Source: a virus. Taken from it: DNA of 45,081 nt. The stretch covers positions 1-45,081 of the IMG/VR virus record IMGVR_UViG_3300022746_000031; one strand, 5' to 3'. Every line of letters begins with the position of its first letter. Position 1 is the stretch's first letter. A model generated the notes under the pieces. The model worked only from the letters and a program-made list of their open reading frames with translations. It searched no databases and was not told the origin of the DNA. A program made the translations under genes and the position numbers. Shown piece by piece: positions 5,211-12,600 of this stretch.

Positions 5211-5226
5211 ATTCCAGCCGTCCCCT
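5211..5226 (-). repeat. 16-bp element, copy C
   Basis: The minus-strand core AGGGGACGGCTGGAAT runs from 5226 to 5211. Here it begins at the last bases of a putative -10 box (TATAAG), so it would lie at the very start of the transcript. Confidence 0.75.
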
Positions 5227-5252
5227 TATAACTAGCCATCCTCCTCCAAAAA
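5225..5252 (-). promoter_or_regulatory. Putative leftward promoter for the accessory block
   Basis: On the minus strand TTTTTG (5252-5247) is followed after 16 bases by TATAAG (5230-5225). The expected start falls inside 16-bp element copy C, giving a leader of about 90 bases before ATG 5126. Confidence 0.5.
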
Positions 5253-5265
5253 TGTAACTAAAAAT

Positions 5266-5294
5266 ACTTGTCTAACAACATTGCCTGCTACACT
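5266..5294 (+). promoter_or_regulatory. Putative leaderless promoter of the double-HTH regulator
   Basis: TACACT at 5289-5294 ends six bases before ATG 5301. A weak -35 can be placed as ACTTGT (17-base spacer) or TTGTCT (15-base spacer). The expected transcription start falls on the A of ATG, so the mRNA would have no leader. No ribosome-binding site precedes this ATG. Confidence 0.6.
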
Positions 5295-5300
5295 GGCACT

Positions 5301-5804
5301 ATGAGCCGAATACCAGATCATCCGCTACGCCTGGCACGCATCAGAGCCAATCTGAGCCAGCAGGCTTTGGCGAAGAAGGCAGGGGTGCAACGCTCTGCTA
5401 TTACTGCTATTGAGGATGGCAGAACTCAGGTGCCTACTCAATCTCTTAGTGCCAAACTAAATGCAGCTCTCAATACTGATGACATTCGTGAGGAAATCAG
5501 ATTATGGTCAGAAAAGCCCTTGCAGCCTTCTTTGCGACTATCAGCACAAAACTTGATGCTGATACCGCCGTACACACTTGGGCAGTATTACAGGACATTT
5601 CAGCAGTGGAGATCCGACGTTGCTCCTACCCAGACAGCGTTTGCGAGTATGTTGCGTATCAATCCTGCGATTGTTCGTGATTATGAGTCCGGTAAATATG
5701 CCTCCCTACCCGATGGTCTAGCAAGCAGGATGCTAGACGCATTCAAGCCATACGGTTTTTCGCCTGAATACCTAGTAGCCCTGGAAGGACTTTATCGCTC
5801 ATGA
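5301..5804 (+). CDS. XRE-family regulator with two helix-turn-helix domains, 167 aa
   Basis: The ATG at 5301 is chosen because a TACACT box ends six bases before it and there is no ribosome-binding site, the layout of a leaderless actinobacterial gene. Residues 10-58 are a canonical XRE domain (LSQQALAKKAGVQRSAITAI, then EDGRTQVP). Residues about 97-150 form a second, more diverged HTH (TQTAFASMLRINPAIVRDYE). It heads the rightward cluster and is divergent from the accessory block, the place of a phage switch regulator. No integrase accompanies it, so a temperate lifestyle is not supported. It could repress early leftward or late rightward genes. Confidence 0.8.
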   Translation: MSRIPDHPLRLARIRANLSQQALAKKAGVQRSAITAIEDGRTQVPTQSLSAKLNAALNTDDIREEIRLWSEKPLQPSLRLSAQNLMLIPPYTLGQYYRTFQQWRSDVAPTQTAFASMLRINPAIVRDYESGKYASLPDGLASRMLDAFKPYGFSPEYLVALEGLYRS

Positions 5805-6079
5805 TGTTTCCCTATGACCCTCGCATTGATGTTCCGTTGAATCCGGAGTCGTTCAAGGAAACCGTACTTGTGTCGGTTCCTGACCCTGTACATAATCCTG
5901 TTCACTACAAGCAGTTCCCTGTAGAGGTTATTGAGATTACTGAGCATTTGAACTTCTGCCTTGGAAACGTGGTCAAGTACGTCTGTCGCGCCGATTTCAA
6001 GGGCAATAAGCTCGAGGATTTGAAGAAGGCTCGCTGGTATTTGGATAGGGAGATTTCTAATCTTGAGCGCAAAGGATAA
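5801..6079 (+). CDS. DUF3310 protein
   Basis: A 92-residue protein overlapping the regulator stop by four bases. It has the DUF3310 signature: HNPVHYKQFPVEVIEITEH, then FCLGNVVKYVCRADFKGN and LEDLKKARWYLDREI. DUF3310 is common in phages and forms part of T7 gp1.7, described as a nucleotide kinase, although the small stand-alone versions have no demonstrated activity. Here it lies between a regulator and the probable small terminase. Either of two adjacent ATG codons could be the start. Confidence 0.85.
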   Translation: MMFPYDPRIDVPLNPESFKETVLVSVPDPVHNPVHYKQFPVEVIEITEHLNFCLGNVVKYVCRADFKGNKLEDLKKARWYLDREISNLERKG

Positions 6080-6803
6080 CTATGATGTCACGAAGTTTGA
6101 ATCGAAACTTGATAAGCCACGAAGAACTCGGGAGCAGGATTTATTCGAGCGCGTCCTTGCCGCCGCAATCGCCGCCGACCGTCAAGGTCTCTTCTGTGAA
6201 ACTTCCGTTATTTTGGATCAAGATGAGACTCTTACAAAGCCTGACGTCGAACTGGTATGGTCCTCAACTAAGCTCCAAAACGCTCTTGAGGCTCGCGGAA
6301 TCCGTACGACTAAGAATCCTAATCTCACTCTGCGTCAGGAAATGCTTCTCCAGGCTTATCTCTCGCCGCTAAATCTGAAGCCGATTCAGACGGTTGCTAA
6401 GCAACTGAAAATCACTTCTAACGAGCTTGATGGCTGGTTGCGTCAAAAAGAGTTTGCTAGTGCGATGTCGGCTAAGTCGGCTGAGAACTTGAAGTCTTAT
6501 ATTCCGATGGCTGATAAGGCGTTGGGTGATTTGGTTCAGCAGGGTGACATGAAGGCGATTCAGTTCTTGAATCAGTTGACTGGTCGCTTTGATCCTAATG
6601 CTAAGAGCCAGGTTGATTTGCCTGCAATCTTGTTGCAGGTCCAGGACATTATTCTCCGTTATGTGACTGATGCTGCGACGAAACGCAACATTGCTCGTGA
6701 ACTTATTGCACTCGCCACGGGGCAGTCGCATTTCGCTGCACTTCCTGAGCCACAATCGACTAGTATTGAGGTTGAGGCGACAACTATCACTATTGACGAA
6801 TAG
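6063..6803 (+). CDS. Probable terminase small subunit, 246 aa
   Basis: It starts at TTG 6063, with GGGAG nine bases upstream, and overlaps the DUF3310 gene by 17 bases. Residues about 85-175 match the small-terminase pattern: LTLRQEMLLQAYL, an HTH-like VAKQLKITSNELDGWLRQKE, then helices and GDMKAIQFLNQLTGRFDP. The C-terminal helix region and acidic tail fit an oligomerising subunit that binds DNA and delivers it to the large subunit. The large terminase lies some 19 kb away on the other strand, so pairing by position is absent and the call rests on sequence pattern. Another DNA-binding protein is possible. Confidence 0.55.
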   Translation: MSAKDNYDVTKFESKLDKPRRTREQDLFERVLAAAIAADRQGLFCETSVILDQDETLTKPDVELVWSSTKLQNALEARGIRTTKNPNLTLRQEMLLQAYLSPLNLKPIQTVAKQLKITSNELDGWLRQKEFASAMSAKSAENLKSYIPMADKALGDLVQQGDMKAIQFLNQLTGRFDPNAKSQVDLPAILLQVQDIILRYVTDAATKRNIARELIALATGQSHFAALPEPQSTSIEVEATTITIDE

Positions 6804-6811
6804 AGATCCGA

Positions 6812-7135
6812 ATGTCTTATACGACTACTACTCGCCTCGCACTCCAGAAGGCTGTGCCTGGTTCTTCGCAACCTTTCGAGACTAGCGTTATCAACAGCAA
6901 CTGGGACAAGGTTGATGCTGATTCGGTTTCGGCTAACTCGCGCATCTCGACGCTTGAGACTACTGTTACTGCTGGTAACGTGAACTCGGCTACTACTGCT
7001 ACTACTGCTACTACTGCGACTACTGCAACTAAGGCTAGTAAGGTCACTGCTAGTGGTCTTGACCGTACTTTTTTCGTGGCTTCTACCGCTCCTACTTCCG
7101 GTATGGCGACCGGGGACATTTGGATCAAGGCATAA
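6812..7135 (+). CDS. Small fibre-type virion protein with repeat tract, 107 aa
   Basis: It begins MSYTTTTRLALQKAVPGSSQ, and the first 50 residues (FETSVINSNWDKVDADSVSA, ISTLET) resemble proteins that trimerise at the start of phage fibres. A threonine/alanine tract (repeated ATT) follows, encoded by a 9-bp DNA repeat. The C-terminus reads FFVASTAPTSGMATGDIWIK, a common ending in tail-fibre accessory proteins. The next gene is an Ig-fold fibre protein, so a role in the adsorption apparatus is likely. Confidence 0.6.
   Translation: MSYTTTTRLALQKAVPGSSQPFETSVINSNWDKVDADSVSANSRISTLETTVTAGNVNSATTATTATTATTATKASKVTASGLDRTFFVASTAPTSGMATGDIWIKA
6989..7024 (+). repeat. Tandem 9-bp coding repeat
   Basis: Four units of GCTACTACT (the last GCGACTACT) encode the Ala-Thr-Thr tract of the fibre-type protein. 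Nearly perfect units of this kind can change copy number by slippage, in steps of three codons without frameshift. Confidence 0.75.
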
Positions 7136-7138
7136 CGC

Positions 7139-8035
7139 ATGGCGTTTTCAATGTCGGTAGCTTCGGTTGGGCAGAACTCTGCCACAATCAACTGGAGTGT
7201 TTCTGGCATTTCTTCCACTAACTATGCGTGGGATGTTTTCTTTACTGCTTCTGGTGGAACGCTTAGCCAGTCTGGTTTTGGTCCGTATTCTACGTCAACA
7301 CAGAATGGCTCGTTTACGATTACTGGCTTGGCTAGCGGTACTTCGTATCAGGTCAATGGTGACCTAACTCTTCAGAACGGTAACGTCGGTGGCGGTAGTA
7401 CTAGCACTAGTTTCACCACTACTAGTCCCCCAGTTACTTACACTGGTTCTTGGGATTTGGCTGGCGGTTCTGGTGGTGGCTCGTATCCTACTAGCGTCAC
7501 TGCTGGTTCGTCGATTTCGGCTCCTGGAACTAACCCGACTCGTTCTGGCTACACTTTCAGTGGCTGGTCGGTTGGCTTCCCGTACACTCCTACTGGCTCT
7601 GGCTGGGTTATTTCGGCTTCTTGGACTGCTAACGCCACTTACCCGCCCACTTGGACGGATAACACGCTTGGCTCGGCTCAGACGACTGTAGCCTATTCTG
7701 ATGGCGTTTCTGCCACGAATATGAACTATTCTGGCTCGTATTCGGTTTCTGCTGGAACGCTTCCTGCTGGTTTGAGCCTGAATACGGCTTCTGGTGCGAT
7801 TACTGGTACCCCCACTACTGCTGGTTCTTTCAACTTCACTATCACCGCAACGAACTCTTATGGCTCGATTAGCCAGGCGTTCACTTTCGTAGTTTCAGTA
7901 GCACCGTCTGGTGCGATGAATGTTTACAACGGGTCTACCTTTGTGCAGGCTCCGGTGTATGTCTATAACGGAACTACATGGGTGCAGGGGGCTGTATATG
8001 TGTGGAATGGGTCTAGTTGGGTGATGGCGCTATGA
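7139..8035 (+). CDS. Receptor-binding type fibre protein with Ig-like domains, 298 aa
   Basis: The domains in order are: residues 1-95, fibronectin-III-like (NSATINWSVSG, FTITGLASGTSYQV); about 98-165, an InlB B-repeat-like unit (NPTRSGYTFSGWSV); about 166-255, a putative Ig domain of the He_PIG type (LPAGLSLNTASGAITGTPTT, then AGSFNFTITATNS); 258-298, three short VYxYNGxxWV repeats ending WVMAL. These folds are typical of surface-binding phage proteins. It precedes the lysis genes and follows a small fibre-type protein. Binding to the host surface is inferred; the actual ligand is unknown. Confidence 0.75.
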   Translation: MAFSMSVASVGQNSATINWSVSGISSTNYAWDVFFTASGGTLSQSGFGPYSTSTQNGSFTITGLASGTSYQVNGDLTLQNGNVGGGSTSTSFTTTSPPVTYTGSWDLAGGSGGGSYPTSVTAGSSISAPGTNPTRSGYTFSGWSVGFPYTPTGSGWVISASWTANATYPPTWTDNTLGSAQTTVAYSDGVSATNMNYSGSYSVSAGTLPAGLSLNTASGAITGTPTTAGSFNFTITATNSYGSISQAFTFVVSVAPSGAMNVYNGSTFVQAPVYVYNGTTWVQGAVYVWNGSSWVMAL

Positions 8036-8283
8036 CAATTGAGCAGCAGGTACATGTAAAAGTGACAATCAATGATCTTTACAAGGAGCAACAGGAGACT
8101 AATAAACTTCTGATTCAACTTGCTTCCGAGTTGAAGAATCTCAGTGACTTGCCTGACCGTGTAGCCAAGTTAGAGATTCAGGCAGCTACAAACTCGTGGT
8201 TGCCGAAGATTGTTTGGACGGCTATGGCTGCGTCTGTTACTTCTGGTATTGCCAGTTTCTGGCAACTAATGACGGGGAACTAA
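8032..8283 (+). CDS. Coiled-coil protein with C-terminal membrane segment (XhlA/holin-type), 83 aa
   Basis: The ATG at 8032 overlaps the stop of the fibre gene (ATGA). It begins MTIEQQVHVKVTINDLYKEQ, followed by a coiled coil with leucines and a final hydrophobic stretch (IVWTAMAASVTSGIASFW). This arrangement is that of XhlA-like lysis accessory proteins, which associate with the membrane and cooperate with holins. The gene is directly coupled to the endolysin by TAATG, which supports the lysis role. Confidence 0.65.
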   Translation: MTIEQQVHVKVTINDLYKEQQETNKLLIQLASELKNLSDLPDRVAKLEIQAATNSWLPKIVWTAMAASVTSGIASFWQLMTGN

Positions 8284-8720
8284 TGGACATTCACAATTTT
8301 CAGATGCCGCTGAAGAAGTTCAAGTTAGGCACTGCTTTTGGTGTAGTAGATGATGCCCACCCTAATGGTCACCGAGGTTGTGACTTCAATGGTGTCCCTG
8401 AAGGTACTGAACTGCTTGCTGTAGCCGATACTGTTGTTGCGAACATTCTCACTAGCAAGGTTTTGGGTAACATTGTCACCTTGCAGGTTGGTGACAAGTT
8501 CTTTAGTTACTGCCATATGCAGAAGCCAACTAAGTTGAAGTTGAAGCAGAAGGTGAAGGCTGGCGAGGTTGTCGGCTACCTGGGTAATACTGGTACTGCT
8601 TCGTCTGGTCCGCACCTGCATCTGGTGCTTGGTTTTGATAAGTTTTCTGCGATTACTGGATCCGTTATGGACGCCCACAAGTTCTTGCAGGATAAGATAG
8701 AACTAGAAAAGAAGGCATAA
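8283..8720 (+). CDS. Endolysin: M23-family peptidase, 145 aa
   Basis: ATG 8283 overlaps the stop of the membrane-protein gene; longer in-frame starts would read through that gene. Zinc ligands of the lysostaphin-type M23 fold are visible: H30xxxD34 (NGHRGCDFNG), H78 in SYCHM, and H111-L-H113 in SGPHLHLVL, with the usual GEVVGYLGNTGT before it. The enzyme would cut peptidoglycan peptide bridges. It consists of the catalytic domain and a short tail, with no cell-wall-binding domain and no signal peptide, so it should depend on the holin for export. Confidence 0.9.
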   Translation: MDIHNFQMPLKKFKLGTAFGVVDDAHPNGHRGCDFNGVPEGTELLAVADTVVANILTSKVLGNIVTLQVGDKFFSYCHMQKPTKLKLKQKVKAGEVVGYLGNTGTASSGPHLHLVLGFDKFSAITGSVMDAHKFLQDKIELEKKA

Positions 8721-8721
8721 T

Positions 8722-8898
8722 ATGACCCCTGAAAAGCGTTCCATTGTTTACACCAGCGCCGCTGGTCTCGTCCCTGTTCTTGTTGCTGCGGGCTTCCTTA
8801 CCGATGCTCTTGGTCAGGCAATCCTGAACCTCATCGCTGCTGGCATCTCGGTTTACGCACTGCTGCTTGCCAAGAAGCACGTTCCAAAGGCTAAGTAA
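8722..8898 (+). CDS. Putative holin, 58 aa
   Basis: It begins MTPEKRSIVYTSAAGLVPVL and has two hydrophobic segments (about residues 8-26 and 33-50) joined by a short turn (LTDALGQ), and a basic tail KKHVPKAK. This is the layout of a class II holin. It lies one base after the endolysin stop and overlaps the next gene in TAATG. Confidence 0.8.
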   Translation: MTPEKRSIVYTSAAGLVPVLVAAGFLTDALGQAILNLIAAGISVYALLLAKKHVPKAK

Positions 8899-9089
8899 TG
8901 GCTACTCCAGCAGAAGCAAAAGCAGCACTCGCCAAGGAGATGGCTAAGAAGCCTTCGCCTAAGCCCACCTCGGTTACTCAGAAGCGTGATCCTGCTCCTG
9001 CTGGCGTCACCCAGAAGAACTGGAACAACAGCAGGAAGGTTCCTGCTTCTGTCCAGAAGTTGTTTGATAAGTACAAGAATGCAGACTAA
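8898..9089 (+). CDS. Small basic protein, 63 aa
   Basis: It is coupled to the holin by TAATG. It begins MATPAEAKAALAKEMAKKPS and is rich in K, P and A, with two TQK-type repeats (SVTQKRDPAPAGVTQKNW) and a final helix VQKLFDKYKNAD. It is probably disordered and DNA- or protein-binding. No family recognised. Confidence 0.65.
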   Translation: MATPAEAKAALAKEMAKKPSPKPTSVTQKRDPAPAGVTQKNWNNSRKVPASVQKLFDKYKNAD

Positions 9090-9229
9090 TGCCGTACAAG
9101 TTCACTGATAAGCAGGCTTACCATATGAAAGATGGTAAGCGCGATTACCTGCCTAAGAAGCAGGCGATTGCTATTCAGTTGAGCAAGTTGCGTGAAGAGG
9201 GCAAGATTCCGCCCCGGAAGGAAAAGTAA
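9089..9229 (+). CDS. Very small basic protein, 46 aa
   Basis: It is coupled on both sides by overlapping stop/start codons. It begins MPYKFTDKQAYHMKDGKRDY; the second half, KKQAIAIQLSKLREEGKIPP, resembles a short widespread basic phage and bacterial protein family (DUF6496-like QAIAIxLSxxR motif). Function unknown; the tight overlap is the main evidence that it is expressed. Confidence 0.6.
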   Translation: MPYKFTDKQAYHMKDGKRDYLPKKQAIAIQLSKLREEGKIPPRKEK

Positions 9230-9444
9230 TGGCTGAAATCGAGATTAGCGTAGAAGGCGGCGACAGCTGCTGTGATTGCGCTTGCTGTAAGAACTGCCCA
9301 GACTGTGGATCTGCGCCAGAGAATAAGGATGCACTCCTAGCGAAGTTAAAGGATCTTCTGAGCAAGAATGACTCCAACGGTCAGGCACAGAGACAGTTAG
9401 ACATCGACACTCTCATTGAGCAAATCAGTGAGCTAGGCGACTAA
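9229..9444 (+). CDS. Cysteine-rich small protein, 71 aa
   Basis: It is coupled to the previous gene. It begins MAEIEISVEGGDSCCDCACC and continues KNCPDCGS, giving seven cysteines in 14 residues, likely a metal site. A helical region follows (KDALLAKLKDLLSKND, IDTLIEQISEL). It is the last gene of the rightward cluster before the bidirectional terminator. Function unknown. Confidence 0.7.
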   Translation: MAEIEISVEGGDSCCDCACCKNCPDCGSAPENKDALLAKLKDLLSKNDSNGQAQRQLDIDTLIEQISELGD

Positions 9445-9456
9445 GTTCTAAAGGAA

Positions 9457-9482
9457 AAACCCCCGCTATTCGGCGGGGGTTT
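9457..9482. terminator. Bidirectional terminator between convergent operons
   Basis: AAACCCCCGC (9457-9466) pairs with GCGGGGGTTT (9473-9482), a perfect 10-bp stem with a 6-base loop, with T-rich flanks on both strands. The rightward lysis operon ends 12 bases before it, and the leftward structural operon ends inside it (stop at 9468-9466). Confidence 0.9.
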
Positions 9483-9687
9483 CTTCTTGCTCGACGAAGT
9501 TATCGAGTAGCACTTGCGCTGTCCGGCAAGGGTATGGAACTTTGCATTCGGCGCAGGTGTCTTCGTCTGTGATGTCGTGAACCTGGTAAACATGCTGTAG
9601 CACTCCGAATAGGATTGCTGATCCGACTCGCAACTTATCTACGAGGTCGGACATTTCGTCGAAGGTCATCAGTTCTGTCTCGCTCAT
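9466..9687 (-). CDS. Hypothetical protein with CxxC, 73 aa
   Basis: It is the last gene of the leftward structural operon; its ATG overlaps the end of the 2102-aa gene by four bases. It begins MSETELMTFDEMSDLVDKLR and has TCAECKVPYPC, three cysteines that could bind zinc, then an acidic tail ending EETPAE. No family recognised. Confidence 0.65.
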   Translation of the reverse strand: MSETELMTFDEMSDLVDKLRVGSAILFGVLQHVYQVHDITDEDTCAECKVPYPCRTAQVLLDNFVEQEETPAE

Positions 9688-12600
9688 TTGTTTTCTTTCG
9701 GTAGATTCTTGAGGAACGTATTTAGTCTAGCAGTATTGCCCTTTTGAGCAGCGCGAGTTAGGTCGGGGTTCTGGGTGACGAACTGCTTGCCACCAGTGAG
9801 ATACTTCAGAACCTTCAGGTCTTTAGTCTGCTGGGTGTAGCCGTTTGCCTTGTCCATTGGGGTGTAGATTCCCAAACCTTCAGCAAGCTGGGTTGGTCCA
9901 AGGGTTTGCAGGAAGCGATCCCACATAGCAGCGGCGCTACGGTCGGTGTACTTCTTTCCAGTTTGGAAGTCGGTACCGATTACTTCTTGACCAACCTGCT
10001 TGAAGATTGGGTTCAACTGTCCACCAACTAGAGCCTGCCCTGCTTGAGCATTTTCTCCGATGAGGTCACTGATGTTGCCGTTAGCTCCTGGGTCGTAGAA
10101 GAACTGGTAGTTCTCCATTACGTCGAGTGGAGCAGTGTAAGTCTTTATACCAATCTGACCGTACTGGGCAGTGTTGAGCAGTGGACCGTATGGGCTGGTT
10201 AGCATGTTCATTGGGGTGTTTACCCAAGCGTTTGCACCCCAAGGGCTTCCAGGGTTTTGCTGTTCGATGCCCTGCTGCTGGCGGATGTTGTTCATAATCT
10301 TTGGAACGATAGTGACGCCAGCGGTGTGGTTTATGAGTAGGTCGAATAGCATTCCGTGTGCTACGCGAAGCCAAGTATAGTAGCCCACGAATAGACGACC
10401 GTACTTACGCTCACCAGACGACAGCGACTGGATGCTTGGGTGGTATAGGTGGGTGTGCTTAGATACGGCAGCCCACATCTCTTCTTCGCTACTCCAACTG
10501 CGCTTAGACATGATGTCAATGGCACCAGCTGCTCGTGGGTAGTTTGAATAGACTGCCGTGAAGTCACCAAACGGCTTCAGGAAGCCCTCTACGCCCATGC
10601 GTGCGCGAAGAGTTGCACTCTTCACCAACTGCCTATTGGCGCCCGATGCGGTGGTGTCCAGCACTAGGTTTTCGTATAGGGCTGATACTTCATCGTTGTA
10701 GTAACTGTTGGTCAAGATGTTTTTCTGTTGCATCTTGGCAACCAACTCGGCAATACTCATGTGGATGGTCTTGCCGTTGATTACTACTGGAACTACAGTC
10801 TTGCCACCTTTGGTGTAGCGAGCAAACTCAGTAGTCAACTTTTCTGGGTTAGTTTCGTGAGCTAGGAAGCGGTCGATTGCAGGCTGTGCATCCTTGCCTA
10901 GACGCGATAGGTAGTCAGTCTTGAGTAGAGCGCGTGCGCTCTCATTAGCGATGTCCCACGCCAACTTCCAGTGCATTGGGTTCAGGTTGCCGCGAAGCAG
11001 TTCAGCCTGAGTATCGCCAATGAAGTTTCCAATGTGGTGGCGAGGGTTCAGGGTAGTTTGCGAGAACTTCCACCAAGAGATTGCACGCATCATGGTGTGA
11101 ACTTGCTTAGTCCAGCGACCGTAGTCCTGACCCTTCATTAGGGCAGTCCATTCACGGTCAAAAGCGGCAACCTGCTTAGCGATAGTTGGATGGAATAGAA
11201 CATCATCTGGCAGGTTGCTGGAAATCTCGGTAGGTATAGTTGACTTTACTTTTACCCATCCGGCTTTAGCAGCCTGCTCAAAGGTCATTCCGTAACCCTT
11301 ATGGCTAAAGTTGGCAGCCAAAGACGCAGCCATACCCTGAGTAGTCTTGACGTGGTGTACGGCGCTGCCAATCTTGATGAGAGCGTCGACTGGTCGAAGG
11401 CTTGACTCTTCGAACTTCTTCTGGCGACCAGCCCAATCTATGGCATCTGATGAGCCATCTGGAATACCTGCTGGCTTCTCCATGAATGGCAGGTTACGCA
11501 TCAAATCTTCAAGTCTTCCGGTGAGTTTGAAGCCGTCAGATTCTTTTAGTCCGTAGTCTTTCAACCTGCTTGCAAGTGCATCAAGGTTGATGTTATTTTT
11601 CTCTGCATCTCTGAGCAGACTAGAAATTATTTCGTTGACCTGAGCCTGGAACACCTGAATCTCTGGATCAGCCATCTCATTGACTGGCGACTTCGACAGT
11701 GCAAGCGAAATAGCCTCAGACCAGTCTTTGCCTTCAAGTCCCTGGAAGTTCTTGTTGATTTGATTCAGCGAACGGGCAAGGTCACCCTTTACTGAGTGCA
11801 ACTGTGATTCAGCCATCTGGCGAAATCCGGCGAGGTCTCCAGCAGTTCCAGAAGCCTTCTGGGCTATACGCTCGGCAATGCTCAAGCCTTCACCCTTGGC
11901 TGTTACTGGTGAGTAGGTGTAAACCTTTGGCTGGTGTGCTGCTATCTGCTGGTACATGGAGTCTTCCATTGCGCGAATAGCAGTGTCAGTTGGCTCTAAG
12001 CCGAGACCATCATAGACGTCCCAACTCTCGCCAATGCCAGTTGCAGCATCTTCAACATAGGCATTTGCTAGGTCTTCATTGTGCTTGACTACAGCAGCGT
12101 TTGCGGCTGCCTTAGCGGCTGCCTTTTCGCCACCGTTTCCGGCAGTTCCAACTCGCTTGATGGTAGCGGTATCGGTTAGTGTTACACGCTCTAGCGAGTC
12201 ACCAATCAGGCGAGGTGGGTGAGTTTCTGCCCACTTCAACTCAGCTGCGTGGTCGTAAGCCTCTACTGGGATGAACTTGCGGAACTGGTTGCTGTAATGC
12301 TCGATTGGCAACCAAGCCTTGTAAGCGTTGTCGCGTGCCTTGGCTAGGTCTCCTTGAATCTTCTTGGCAGTAGCACGCCACTCTTTCAAGGCTTCCTTGC
12401 TATCCAACTTCAAACCAGCCTTAGCGTGTTCGATGTAGGCGTCCTTAGCCTTGGTGTACAACTTTGAAGCCTCAGCAACAACTTCAGGGCTAGGCTTTGG
12501 CAGGCGCTCACGTCCCACTGGTGCAGACAGCATTGGGTCTTCGTGGCGAGCATAGGAGTTCAGCAACTCTACAAAGTCGCCATGATCCTTGGAGCCTAGT

